Shown here piece by piece: positions 37,689 to 49,958 of a stretch of DNA of 64,000 nucleotides. How positions within the stretch are numbered: the first letter of the stretch is position 1; every line of letters begins with the position of its first letter. The stretch is from positions 53,307,214 through 53,371,213 of the forward strand of contig NC_030381.2 in NCBI RefSeq assembly GCF_001625215.2, written 5' to 3'. The notes under the pieces were generated by a model that worked only from the letters and a program-made list of their open reading frames with translations, did not search any database and was not told the DNA's origin. A program made the position numbers and the translations under genes. Origin of the DNA: Daucus carota subsp. sativus. Its lineage: Eukaryota > Streptophyta > Magnoliopsida > Apiales > Apiaceae.

Positions 37689-38749
37689 GATCAGACACAA
37701 CTGAAAGAATCTCTACAACCCTGCAAGTTCCACAACAAAATTAATGATCAGAGGAACTACTTAAATCATGCTTTACTCTGCTCAATGCGCACATGGCGAT
37801 TTCATACTGTCACACTAGTGTAAAAGGGTGTAGCCAGTCAATTACAAAAATTGATACAAAAAATATTCGATCAATAAAGAAATTGAAAGACAAAATAGTA
37901 TTATCTGGCGGAGTGTTATTCATATCCAAAGCTGAGAGATACAGTCTAATGTTTAGTCTCTTTCAACATTAAAGGTACACTAATATATCTCAACCACATC
38001 ACCAGCTAATTACTTATCGAAAATCTTATACGATGCACATTGAGTCATAATATCATCATAATCACTCCTCTGCAACCACATTTCTCAACAATTTCACAGA
38101 ATAACTTTGTCCCGGTCAATTCGAGTAAAACCATTCATGCTATAACAGCATCACTACATTTTCGAAATAATTTCAGACCTTGCACTCACTCCTTGGCAAC
38201 AAAATTTGAGCATCAAGTGGATACACAAACTCATCATCCTTACAAAAATCAATCTCCTCCTTAAATTCAAGCTAGTAAAACAGTTTCAACAAAGTTAAGT
38301 TACCAATAAGTGGCCTAGCTTCATCAGCCAACCATCCTCTACCATAAATTAACACAACCAAAAGCACTTAAAATCAAAATTCAAGAATCAAACATCCTGA
38401 TAAAAATCAACATAAATAAATATACACACGGAAAAGGAAAACAATATTGAAGAACACCCTGATCAAAAACCCCAAGAAACTCAAATAACAGAAGCTAAAA
38501 AACATCACAAACATAAAATAAAAACAAATAACAAACAAAAAGAGATTAAGGGGATTATTTGCTTAAAGAAACTGCAACGTATGAATTAAAATACTGAAAA
38601 TATTAGGTACCCAAAAATTATTACACACATACCTCAGAAACACAGAGAGATTAGAGAGAATCAAGGGTCGGAACAGTAATAATCTTTGATTAGTCACGCA
38701 ATAGACATATCTCGAAAAGACACAAGTACCATATTTACTAGTCAACTAC

Positions 38750-40003
38750 TTGAATACTAAATCAGTTTACATATTTATTGATATTATTTTTTATGCTACG
38801 TTTTTGTTTTATTTTTGGCAAGTGAACAATGGATTTATTACATGTACGATGTACAGGTGTCGCGAATTGGAGCACCCGAAGACAACTGTACTCATAAAAT
38901 GTCCCATGCATATATCGTCATATTTTTCTTTAATTTTTTATCTCATGGTATAATGTTTTTAATTCGAGACATGTATGTGAGGATATTTACAGATCCAGCC
39001 ACTCATTGTAACTTCTTTTAGAATATGTACAATGATGACTCGTCTTTTGTGCCCTGATGAGTAATGACCATGATGGACATTGGGTCTCTTGGACTGAAGT
39101 AAGTTGATATATCAAATACTACTATATGATAATTTAAAATCACTTTTTATATTTATTTATATTTTAAGGAATTTCTGGATGGGATATTTTTCTATACTGC
39201 GTTAAAAATGCGTTTTAATGAGAATATTCCTGTCCAGAGATAAAAAAGCGCTCTACATGTTAAGATTTTACAAAACTCAAAACTTATGTGTTACTTATTC
39301 CTCCACAGTTATTAACAACTGTGTGTTACTTGAAGAGTGGAGCCCACACACTATAATAGTCATGCTGTAATGCTAAGTAGTGCGGGAATAATCAAAAGGA
39401 TGAAAATTAATTCAAAATTAATATTATTTTTTCGTCAAAAAAAATTCATATTATTAATTATTAATTATCAATAAACATAAAATTTATAAGTAATAATAAG
39501 ATATAATTCAAAAAACTAATCGATTTCTAATTCGAGGCTTAAGTTCAAACTCAAATTTATCGAGTTCAAAAAACTGGGGGTTCAAAATTTATATTCTAGT
39601 TTTAATTGCCACGTAGTAGTTTGTTTCTTTAAGCCAAACCCTAGATAAACCCCTCTTTTGTGATTTTGGCTTCAATTTTGCAAACCCCCTTTTCTCCTCC
39701 TCAGGCAAGGACCCCTTTTCTCATCTATACTTACACGCACTTGTATGTATATGTTTTGCATCTCTATTTGCTTAATTTCACTTGTCTAGTTTACAATAAG
39801 CTTAAATACAAATCTTGGACTAATAATTTGATTATTATATGTAAAGATAGATTTTAATGTTGTATTGTAGAAACTGTAATCAAGAATTCAAAATGCGTGT
39901 GTTGAATTGTTGCTGGGAATGATGTGAGATGAATTCATGAATTAATTTGACTTGGGTTTGTTTGTTTAGTGGTGTTAGGCGATTTAGCAAGCTTTGGGTG
40001 AAG
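38750..40003. promoter_or_regulatory. divergent promoter region between GT47-C and RRP46
   Basis: The GT47-C leader ends before about 38740 and RRP46 runs the other way, so this 1.2-kb interval must hold both promoters. A pyrimidine tract ending TTTGTTTAG just upstream of the RRP46 ATG looks like a splice acceptor, so RRP46 may also have a leader intron. I see no conserved motif that I would name. Confidence 0.45.
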
Positions 40004-43000
40004 ATGGAAATCGATAGGGCTGATGGGCGGACGGCGAACCAGTTGAGGCCGTTGGCTTGTTCTCGGAATGTTCTTAATCGAGCTCATGGTTCTGCAAGTT
40101 GGTCTCAGGGTAAATGCTTTGGTTTAACTTGATTCAATATGCGGAAAGTTTATATGATAATGTTTATGATGTTGTTAGTTTTTTCAGTTTGCGGCTTTAA
40201 TTTCACCAGCCTCGGCATTTTAACTTGTTTGTAAATTTATACATGATCATATACCGGCTTGTGTTGTGAATTAGAACATATTTTCCTGTAATTAGGAATT
40301 CATTGGGAGTTATATTATACAGTATATGTTGGTTATGGTGTAGGGGAGACTAAAGTTCTTGCTGCGGTTTATGGACCTAAAGCTGGAACGAACAAGAATG
40401 AGAATCCTGAGAAAGCTTGCTTTGAAGTCATTTGGAAGCCAAAAACGGGGCAGATTGGTATGAGTTTCTTGTCTACATTCTGGAAATTCCCGACACTTGC
40501 AAACTTGACATCCCTGTATATCTTAATTTTTCGTGGATTATTATGATTTTTTTTTTGGATGATTAGGAAAAGCGGAAAAAGAGTATGAGATGATATTAAA
40601 GAGAACTATTCAAAGCATTTGTCTTTTAAATGTCAATCCAAATACTACAACTTCAATTATAATCCAGGTGAGGTCTTTATTTCGTGTTTAAGGGGAATGC
40701 TGTCTAAGTGTTCTTTATCTGTTCATAATCCCATCCATATGGCGTGATTAGTGACTTTATGAGGTTGTATTCTTCTTATGGATTGTAGACTTCCCTTGTT
40801 TTTCATTATGTATCTTTAATTGAATTCTAGTCCAAAGCTTTATTAACCTGTATCTGGTATTGACAAAAATCTCTTTTTGTCATGAATTTTAATATGCATA
40901 TCTTTCATCCATCTATCGTCAATTAGCATCCTTGTACATCATATATTTACTTGCTGTTAGGATTTTCAAAGAATACAATAGATAAAAGTAAGCAAAATAA
41001 CTGAAAAGATATTAATTTAATTCCCTCAGCAATATGTTGAAAGATTCAAAAATAATAGATACATTCTCTCAAAGATACACTCTTTGCCATGCAAATACTA
41101 AATACTGTGAAGGATCTTATTTGATTATCAGTCTCAAAGGCATTTTACACATTTTCTAAATTAAACATCTTCAATTGGTTTTGAATTTTTTAGACGCATA
41201 TATATTGATAAGCATGTCCCTTTAATGCAGGTTGTCCATGATGATGGTGCTGTATCCTTGTTTGATGTACTTCTTTTAAAAACTGAAAACGCATTATGAT
41301 CGACATTTTAACAAATCTGTTTTCACCACATTATAGCATGTATTTTCTTACACAGTTACACTATTTAAAAGTGATGTTTTGAAATTATACACCATCGATT
41401 AGGATTCCTCAACTTTTTAAAATGTACCGTGGTTTTAGGCTCAAGAAATACTAAGAAGCGTGTTGCTATGAAATTTTATTTAATGCACTAAAGCGGAACA
41501 TAGTACTTCATTTTTATTGTCAGAATTGACAACCAAATTTAGCTACTCCCATGTGCCATAAATGCAGCTTGTGCAGCCCTTGTGGATGCCAGTATCCCCA
41601 TGAAGCATCTTGCTGGTAAGCTGGGTACTTTGCGATTCATCATTGTAGTGTAATACGATTTTGATCAATTTTACCCTTTCTTAATACTTTCTTTCTTTTT
41701 TGGTCAGTTGCAATATGTTGTTGTGTAGCACAGAATGGTTATGTTATATTAGACCCTAGCAAGCTAGAAGAGCAGGTTCGTCTGATGCTGGGACTTACCT
41801 TTCTAATTGTGCTGATGTGCCTTACAGTTTATGATTTTACAAGCTGAGTCTGAGATACTTTTGTTGGTTCCACCTCTACATGTTTGTTTATGATATTCCA
41901 TACTTCTTTATATGCTTCCTCGTAAACACTTTCCTAAATAATACAAAAGATGAGATGCTCTTAAATTCTGGTTAGGAGGACCTATTCTGTTGTTTCTGTA
42001 TATGCATACTGAGCCCCATGATTTCAGTTAGTCTGTAGGATTGCATTAGGCTGCACATGAATTATTTTACCTTTCTATTTGCGTCTTTGAGAGTTTAGAG
42101 AGCAGGGGCAGCAAGACTCGAGCGCCTTTAACTAGAGGCTTACAACATAGTGTAAATTGTAACATGCACCTGTGGACGAGTCTCCAGCCAAAATATCTTG
42201 ACTTGTTTATTTATTCTTTAAATGAGTTCATACATTTATCATGTTTCTCATTGATTTATGATGTTACTTGGCAGACGTTTAAGGCCTTTGCATATTTGGT
42301 TTTCCCGAATTCTATTATTTCATTACCTTCTGAAGCATCACCAAAACCAGTAAGTGAGCCGATGGAACATGGGATTATTACATCCGTTACTCGAGGTGTA
42401 ATGCCAGGTAGTACTTTGCACTTCAGTAAGTCTTCATCATGATTTTCTTCTGCAGCTCTATAGATTACCATCATGCCAGTCAGTTGTGTTATTTATATTC
42501 CTTATTTATATATCATTATAATGCATGTTTCTGACTCCAAATTGAGAGATTATATGGTGCTGTGCTTTTAATAATGAATGAAGCGGGAGTCATTGAGCTG
42601 TTCATTACTTTGCACACTGAAGAAAAATATTTCTGTATTTTTGTTACTTGCTGAAGAAATTATTGACTGGAGGTAGAAGTTTTACTAGCTCTAAAAATCT
42701 GTGCATTTTTCTGTTTTATGGGCTTGAAACTATGCTGGCTCCTAAATAGGAGTTTGTCCGTGTTAATATGTGCATGTCTGATAGCGTGTCAAGAGATCTT
42801 AAATAATCTATTGAGGGTCCTAAAGATTTCATTTTTTTTCTTTTCGTGTATGTTCGTCTAGCTCTTGTTCTTTATAATATGCATCTTTCCGTTTAGGCAA
42901 ACTTTTCCTGTGTTTTATTAGTGTCGGTCCTATTAACTAATGCTCCCTCTGTTCTGAAAAAGACCCCTGCATACATTTTAACAACTAGATTATTCTCTTT

Positions 43001-43603
43001 GGTACCATCTCGGGGTCCACTTTTTTATACAACACTGGCCTCCACCAAAGACACCTTTCTTTCAAAAAGAGTATTCCAGAGTTTGCAGTTGATGACATCA
43101 TGAGTATATCAATTCTGAAGGTACAATGAACCAAGGGGTTTGCCACAGTAAACGTTCTCTCTCTTATCAAGTGGACAAGGTTACAAGACATAACGTGTCT
43201 ACTCTGCAAAAAAGATTAAAGAGCTTTTAAAATTTTCTCTAGTTGCATTATTTTAAACTCTGCAAGTCTCCTTTTCCTTGTGTCTAAGATGTTTACTGGA
43301 TTATACTAAAGGCTCAATCACTATGTTTGCGGTTTCTGGAATTGTTTTTAATTACCTTGTGACTTGTGTATACCCACCGGCCACACATTCATACAACATA
43401 TATGAAAAATATATTAAGTTCGTAGCATAAAAAAGTAACAATGTATTGATTAGCGATTGTCTTTGTTTTTGATCTATGTTTAATCAGTCGATGATTATTT
43501 TCACTGCCTGGACCGAGGGCGTGCTGCGACTTCCAAGTTGTCCGACTTTCTACGGAAGAATTTACATCTGCAAACTCCAACTGATCCATCTAAAGCCGGG
43601 TAA
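40004..43603 (+). CDS. RRP46: exosome core subunit RRP46 (RNase PH-like)
   Basis: It is part of the hexameric RNase PH ring of the RNA exosome, which degrades and trims RNA 3' ends in nucleus and cytoplasm. Eight coding exons with GT-AG borders join in frame: 40004-40109, 40344-40457, 40567-40667, 41231-41251, 41543-41615, 41708-41775, 42275-42407 and 43488-43603, giving 243 residues. The sequence starts MEIDRADGRTANQLRPLACS and contains GSASWSQGETKVLAAVYGP, EKEYEMILKRTIQSICLL, VVHDDGALLPCAINAACAAL, IPMKHLAVAICC and EHGIITSVTRGVM. It is nearly collinear with the Arabidopsis protein as I know it. Exon 4 is only 21 nt (VVHDDGA). By family knowledge the ring subunit is structural in most eukaryotes, plant RRP41 being the active member; that is not visible here. 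Confidence 0.95.
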
Positions 43604-44962
43604 TGTCAAATTGTATAAGGAAACCCAAGAATTTGGAAACTGTTGATGCTTTCTAGTAGTTGCTGCTTTATGCCGAAAATTAGTAACACATGGGAAACTT
43701 TATAATTAACATGAAGCAATACTATGTCAGACCAGCGCTTATCACGGAATCTTGGCTTGGTTCCAAGGTATTGATTTAATGTCAGCATACATAGTAAAAT
43801 TTCAAGTATAGAGACCAGTTGGATAGCAGGCTGACGATGTCTTAAACATTTGTTTGCTATCCCTGATAAAGTTGATTACATTTCATGTTTACTGTTAACC
43901 TAGCCAAGCCAGAAGAACAATGTGTGTCGAAACTTGTGAAACTATAATTTTTTAATTTTATAATTTGCTCAGGCTGTTTCATATTTCCCTTTGCTGGTAA
44001 GGTTTAGAATGAAGTTTGAATACACTGATATGTAGGGAAGAGAAGCAATAGGATAGAAATTAGCATGAAATATGAATGTAATTAGAATAAATACAGGGAT
44101 AATATTAGATAGAATAATTAGAAATTTTTTAATATTACCAACTATTAGGAGGTTTATGAAAAAAACAAAATTTAAATACAACTGGTCTAGTTGTTTTTCC
44201 TGATTTGTATATTGATAAAAGTAGTTGAGACAATGAAATAAATAAGTAAGTCAATATTAATAAATAGATGTTGACAATCCATACTTTCTTCTTATATACT
44301 TAACATGTAATTGTTTAATATTTTGTTCTACTCCCGCTATGTCCTTGTCGACTGTGGGTGCGGGTCAAAATTATCACTTTTTTTCACCGTTTAAAGTTAA
44401 AGTTAGATTGTCCAGTGCTTTGAATCTTAAATGCTATTTCATGTAATGTTTTAGACTAAAACGCTAGATGGTGTTCCGTTTTATAAGGATTCTTAGACTT
44501 GAATACAATGGGATATAGATTTATTTTTTTCCAAAATTAAAATGCTAGCTTATGCGAGGTCAATAAATGATATTTCGGGCTGTTTTTTTTATAAATATAA
44601 TTATGTCTTTTGGATATTATTTTTAAAATTTGAGATATATGAGGTTTTTTCCTCCCTATCCAACTGAAACCTTAAATACTTAACATTAAATTTTACAAAA
44701 ACATAATTACATAAAATTATCATGCAATTATAGGCAATGAAAGAAATAAGCAGAGCACAGAAGTAATAACAAGTCTTTGATATTTCTGTATCTATATAAG
44801 GTGTAGTCATGGATGATGTGCCATAAAGTAGACAAAATTTATTTTCAAAAAAAGGTAGACAAAATTTAATTGCAATTAATAGGGATGTATCATAAAGTAG
44901 ACAAAATTTAATTGCAATTGATAGGGATTTCAAATCAATTAAATGGAGCACCTAATTATCTA

Positions 44963-45212
44963 CTCCCTCCGTTTCAATTTACATGTCCACTTTTAAGAAA
45001 ATTTTTTGTTTCAAATTACTTGTCCACATCAACTTTCAATGCAAATGTATATTTTCAAAGTCAATTCTACTCCACATATCTCTTATTTATATTTCCTAGA
45101 TCAATCTCACTCCACATATTTTGGTCATTTAATGCAATTAATTTGTGAACATCCACTTTTCTTAAACTGTGTGATTTTTTTAAAGTGGACATCTAATTTG
45201 AAACGGAGGGAG
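44963..45212. mobile_element. Stowaway MITE
   Basis: The inverted ends are CTCCCTCCGTTTCAATTTAC and AATTTGAAACGGAGGGAG, with TA on both sides. Subterminal ATGTCCACTTTTAAGAAAA matches, inverted, the stretch before the right end. Confidence 0.88.
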
Positions 45213-46053
45213 TATTTTATTTAATTATTATGTGGTCTGTATTTAAGATACTGCTTCCTGCAGGTCTGCAGCTTGATCGTAATCTTTTCAAAAGAATTTA
45301 CTGCACATAATAATCCACCATGAAAGTGTAGTACATTTAAGACACTGCACCATCACTAATTTTAAACAGCTTTACAGGCAATCTATATGAAAATTTACCG
45401 AGGGCCTTATAAATAGTAAAATTTGACTGCCTACCATTGTTTTACCAATCAGACACCTTCTTGTATGAAATTGTGTATGATTGCTGTAAAGTTTTGAAGT
45501 TCAGATTTTTTACTATTCTGGTTTTGGTCCCCCTAAAGGTGGATTTTCTAGTTTCGGTAATAATTTTGTTACATCAGTGAGTTTTAGCTTAGCAGATATC
45601 CTCGGTTCATGCAGACGGGATATTCGGCCCCATTTATCATAATTTCAAGTATCATGTCTTAATAATATGATCTCAAATATCATTTTATAATGTTAAATCG
45701 TTTAGCGTTTATTATTTTGTTTTTCAATAGCGTTACCCATCTTTTTAAGTCCAAGAATATGCAAATTATAGGACCCCTTACGTCACATAATGTAACATTA
45801 TGAAGTAAAATTCTTTTATCTGGCGTTGGAAGCTCAATCTCATGCATCTAAAATTCACTTTAACGCTATATCATATTGCGTATTATAATTACCAACACTA
45901 TATGATATAGTGTTTTGACGTGGTATCAAGAATCATATTTTCATAATAATGTGATATATGAGAATATTAATTCGAAATTGTGATATTGAGGACCTTTTCA
46001 GGTGGAGGGAGAGGTGGATGAGAAAAGTAAGTTTAGAGAATCCGAAATATGTA

Positions 46054-46289
46054 CTCCTTCCGTCCCAATGAATCGTATACGTTATTTTTCCCCCGTTTTT
46101 TAAGACTCTTTTTAAGTATAGTTCCACAATATTTTTCAAAATTTTCTTTTTTTGAAAAAATATTGATATTTAAACTTTTATTCAATAAAAGAAAATTTTG
46201 AAAAAACATTTTGCAGCTATATTATATTGAAGTCTCGCAATGCGTGCAAACAGTGAACGTATACATACATCCCATTGGGACGGAGGGAG
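46054..46289. mobile_element. Stowaway MITE
   Basis: It begins CTCCTTCCGTCCCAATGAAT and ends CATTGGGACGGAGGGAG, with TA on both sides. It ends about 280 bp upstream of the WD40 gene's start codon, so it lies in that gene's promoter region. Confidence 0.88.
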
Positions 46290-46479
46290 TAGCATTTTAA
46301 GAAATCCGTAAGAGTCAACCCGATAATTCTGGGTTCTGGTCTGGATGGCTTCCCTGACTAGATGATTTAAGTAGAGAGAAATTGCTAGTAGCCATAGTTT
46401 TTTATGACGCTTAAGTCTTAACTGCTTATACCTACAACACCAACTCCAGCTTCACATTATATGCACATTTACATGTAAA

Positions 46480-46486
46480 TATAAGG
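46480..46486 (+). promoter_or_regulatory. possible TATA box of the WD40 gene
   Basis: TATAAGG lies 91 bp upstream of the chosen ATG. It is supported by motif and spacing only. Confidence 0.3.
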
Positions 46487-46570
46487 GTGCATAAACACAG
46501 ACAGTCTCACAATATTTAAGACCACTGTCACTTCTTCACAACTGCAATTCGTATTGTGTTTTGCTCGAGA

Positions 46571-47929
46571 ATGGAACACAAGATCAAGAGATCTCTCCTC
46601 AACTACTTTCACGAAGAGGGGAAATCGATGCATCCTCAGATTCATCTCCCTCAGCAGCAGCAGATCTCGCGGAATCTTGATAGTCTGCTTCGGAGTCCTT
46701 CAACTTCTGTTGTATCGCCGTCACAAAATATTATGCACTCGATGATGCCTCCTCCGAGCCCTGATTCTCCCTGGACACTGTCTCCGCTTCAGAGCCCTTC
46801 TCCGCCTCTTCTGTGCCACTGCATTGCCTCGCTTCACCGCCTTGATGGCACGGTCCACGCCATTGCAGCTATAAATGGGACGGTCTTTACTGGCTCTGAC
46901 AGCAGTAGAATTCGTGCCTGGCGCCAGCCTGATTGCTTCGAGAGAGGCTACCTTAAGGCCAGCTGCGGCAGTGTGAGAGCAATGCTGGCTTATGGCAATG
47001 TGCTCTTCACTTCTCATAAAGATTTCAAGATCAGGACGTGGATAGTCACGGTTTCTGACAACTTTAAGGCCAAGAAGATCTCGACTCTGCCAAGAAGAAA
47101 CTCATTGTTCACGTTCTCTAGAAGAACTAGTGAAGGCCATAAGGACTATATATCTTGCATGGCTTATTATAACGCGGAAGGCCTTTTGTACACCGGTTCA
47201 TGGGACAAGACGGTGAAGGTTTGGAGGGTTTGGGATAATCTATGCGTCGATACATTCCTAGCACATGATGATAATGTCAATGCAGTCGTCGTCAATCAAG
47301 ACGATGGAGTTCTTTTCACTTGCTCATGTGATGGTTCCATCAAGATTTGGAGGAGAATTTACGGCCAAAGCTCTCACACTCTGACAATGACACTCAAGGC
47401 CCATTCTTCGCCTATCAATGCCATGGCCTTAAGCACCTCAGTCATCGACTCCTATGTACTCTACTCGGGGTCCTCAGACGGGTTCATAAACTTCTGGGAG
47501 AAGGAGAAGGTATCGGGTAGGTACAATCACGGAGGGGTTCTACAAGGCCATAGATTCTCAGTTCTCTGTTTAGTTGCTCTCGGGAAGCTGATTTTCAGCG
47601 GATCAGAAGATACCACGATTCGGGTCTGGAGACGCGAAGAAGGGAAGAATAGTCACGAGTGTTTGGCCGTGGTGGATGCGCATAGAGGGCCTGTTAAGTG
47701 CCTCTCTGCGAGCCTGGAAGTGGATAAAGATGTGGGGGTTCTGCTGTATAGTGCAGGCCTGGATCAAAATTTTAAGGTCTGGAGAATTAAAGTGATGCTG
47801 GAAGAAAGAAATACTGGACATTGTTTCGAAACTGCTAGTAATAATAAGCTAAGAGAGTTCGAAATGAGCCCTGTGTTGTCTCCTTCTTGGGTTGAGAGGA
47901 AGATCCATGGGAGCCATCCTTCTCGTTAA
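46571..47929 (+). CDS. JINGUBANG-like WD40-repeat protein
   Basis: This is an intronless 452-residue WD40 beta-propeller protein of the plant JINGUBANG family, whose named Arabidopsis member restrains pollen germination. The N-terminal 75 residues are low complexity (QQQQ, PPPSPDSPW, SPLQSPSPPLL) before HCIASLHRLDGTVHAIAAIN starts the propeller. About seven blades follow, with recognisable GS..SSRIRAWR, GSWDKTVKVWR, CSCDGSIKIWR, GSSDGFINFW, GSEDTTIRVWRR and SAGLDQNFKVWR ends. There are no catalytic residues; such proteins act as binding platforms. I start at ATG 46571 (MEHKIKRSLLNYF). The frame is open five codons further up, but only from GTG. A specific partner or tissue role cannot be read from sequence; the family has several paralogues. 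Confidence 0.9.
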   Translation: MEHKIKRSLLNYFHEEGKSMHPQIHLPQQQQISRNLDSLLRSPSTSVVSPSQNIMHSMMPPPSPDSPWTLSPLQSPSPPLLCHCIASLHRLDGTVHAIAAINGTVFTGSDSSRIRAWRQPDCFERGYLKASCGSVRAMLAYGNVLFTSHKDFKIRTWIVTVSDNFKAKKISTLPRRNSLFTFSRRTSEGHKDYISCMAYYNAEGLLYTGSWDKTVKVWRVWDNLCVDTFLAHDDNVNAVVVNQDDGVLFTCSCDGSIKIWRRIYGQSSHTLTMTLKAHSSPINAMALSTSVIDSYVLYSGSSDGFINFWEKEKVSGRYNHGGVLQGHRFSVLCLVALGKLIFSGSEDTTIRVWRREEGKNSHECLAVVDAHRGPVKCLSASLEVDKDVGVLLYSAGLDQNFKVWRIKVMLEERNTGHCFETASNNKLREFEMSPVLSPSWVERKIHGSHPSR

Positions 47930-49950
47930 GCATTCGAGAGTTGCTAGTCATCATATGTGCTGATATATGTGTATTTAATTTTTTTTTTTTTTTGGTTCGG
48001 ACTGGCCTATTCTTGGTTCATTTGGAGATGTCGAATGTTATATAGTGTTATGTTCTGTTGTGTTCTTTGTAGTTCCGAGTTCAGAACGAAGATCGGTTGA
48101 GGACGGTGTTTGTTGTTTCAGATTTATACTTATATACCACTAACATGTGTTTGTCAGACTTATATATCGATAACAACGACCCCTCTGGTTCCACGACTCA
48201 CATAATTTCAGATTTATTTCATTCGACTCACACGTGATTTTAAAAATACAATTTATAAATTTCCACACATTGACAAATAATAACTTCAAAAGCACAATAT
48301 ATAGTTCCCGAATCATCGGCAATCAAAAAAACAAATAAATTAGAATATTTATACTACAATTCAAACTCTGAGAAATTAAAATCTGATCTTGTGTATTCCG
48401 CCCTCGTGAGCTCTTAAAATTCGACATGCATGTATAAGTGCAATTCAACTCTTCGCAGTCTTGTGCATTATGATGCGAACTTCAAATTCAAGAAATATTT
48501 CTGATGTACAGTACATATCGATCGAGAAATTAATATTCCAGGTTTCCGACGAAAACGGTGCGTATCGATTTACAGGACGGAATTAAGATTTTAGGGAAAA
48601 AGAACCCAACTCCACAATCATAAAATCAAAATAAATTTTATATTAAAAATATAAAATATATATGCATATATTATAAATGTCAGCGGGATCAAATACATCC
48701 ACTACATTCCCCCGTCGATTAAACTCGATCATTATTTTTATATATGTTTGAATAGAAAAAACCAAACTCCCGAATCACAGGGTACCGTAGCTACAGTATC
48801 TTTGGTCGCAGGCAATAGAAAGAAAGAGACATTTCAAACGAACCATAAAATGAATGGTAGTACTTGTTAGTACCAAAATAATTTATGACTGCATTTCCTC
48901 CTTCATGTTTAACTACGATACATGTTCTTTTCAATTGTCACCTAAATATTTTTACATATTTAAGTTTCCAAGTATACCCTCTGTTCTAAAAGTCGGTGAT
49001 TAATCACGATTAGTCACCGATTAATCCTTGTTTCGTAGCTCGCCGAACTGATTAAATCTCCGATTAATCACTGATCAATCCGATTAATCCTCGATTAGTT
49101 CAATTAATCTCCGATTAATCCTTGTTCCGTAACTTCACCGATTAAGTCCGATTCCCGCTTTTTACAACACTGAGTATACCTAGCTAGCCTAGCTATTTTG
49201 TGTTGAATATTTTCACATATAAAACTGTTGAAACATCATGTACTAGAATTTTTTTATTCCTTGGCTAATTTATGTAGGAATAAATTCTTTCGACGATATT
49301 TTACGTGTAGGAGGGAAATCAAATCCTGGATCACGTGTAACACGTCAAAACAGAGGGATCAGTGATCACATTGGCCTTATTTTAGGTTTTCTTATTTTCT
49401 GAAATTTCAGAAGAATTGTACGGTAAGTCTGTATTTGTGGTCAAGTCGCCTTCTTCGACAGAAACCACAGTGGCTGTGGTGAATGTTTGTTATTTTATTC
49501 GCATATAAATAAGTTCTACCGACTAGATTTTCAAGCTAATTTGTGCATTATTTTCGATTAGAAGATAGATTTTTCTATATTAAAATTTCTTTTTCTTATT
49601 TCTTAGGTCCGGGGATTTTGTATTTTCTGAAATTTAATATTTTTTTATCTAAATTTTCATAAAACATCATGCCTCCAATGCGTACTGATGCGCGGTTATT
49701 GATGACCGTGGACGAGTTAGGCGGCACATGATTTTGGACAGTTGGATGAATATTCAACGGTCAATATTATAATATTGTTTTTAACACGTCCAGCATTTTT
49801 TAATCGCTAGATGTGAACTCGTCCAACGCTTAAAAACCATTGTACGAGATCATTTTTCTCGTCCAGCAGTTAAAACACATTGAATATATTAAAAATTGTT
49901 ACTCGTAGATATCTATCCAATAGTCTGAAAATGAAGTGATATTTAACAAC
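47930..49950. other. intergenic region downstream of the WD40 gene
   Basis: No coding potential is visible. It starts with the WD40 gene's 3' region, including a T run near 47980, and contains the CGATTAAT array listed separately. The rest is unassigned AT-rich DNA. Confidence 0.5.
48985..49165. repeat. irregular array of CCGATTAATC words
   Basis: Ten or so variants of CCGATTAATC/CGATTAGTCACCG are packed in 180 bp with irregular spacing, including two longer units that end ATTAATCCTTGTT(T/C)CGTA. It is non-coding. A weaker echo (GGTCGATTAATCATT) occurs near 16520. Confidence 0.7.
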
Positions 49951-49958
49951 CTTACGAT

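Larger units (their letters stand above)
43604..46475. other. intergenic region downstream of RRP46
   Basis: No coding potential is recognisable beyond short AT-rich frames. It contains two Stowaway-like MITEs (listed) and otherwise diverged AT-rich DNA. The RRP46 3' untranslated region must occupy its first part, but I see no clear polyadenylation landmark. Confidence 0.55.

Noticed and set aside
37689-37700. Four-codon upstream extension of GT47 copy C
   Set aside because: It would start at TTG; ATG 37688 gives MSSELGRK directly before the membrane anchor.
46556-46570. Five-codon upstream extension of the WD40 gene
   Set aside because: The extension would start at GTG; the first ATG is at 46571 and gives the plausible start MEHKIKRS.
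46721-47017. 98-codon minus-strand frame
   Set aside because: It is antisense to the WD40 coding region and has an arginine-rich composition typical of a shadow frame.
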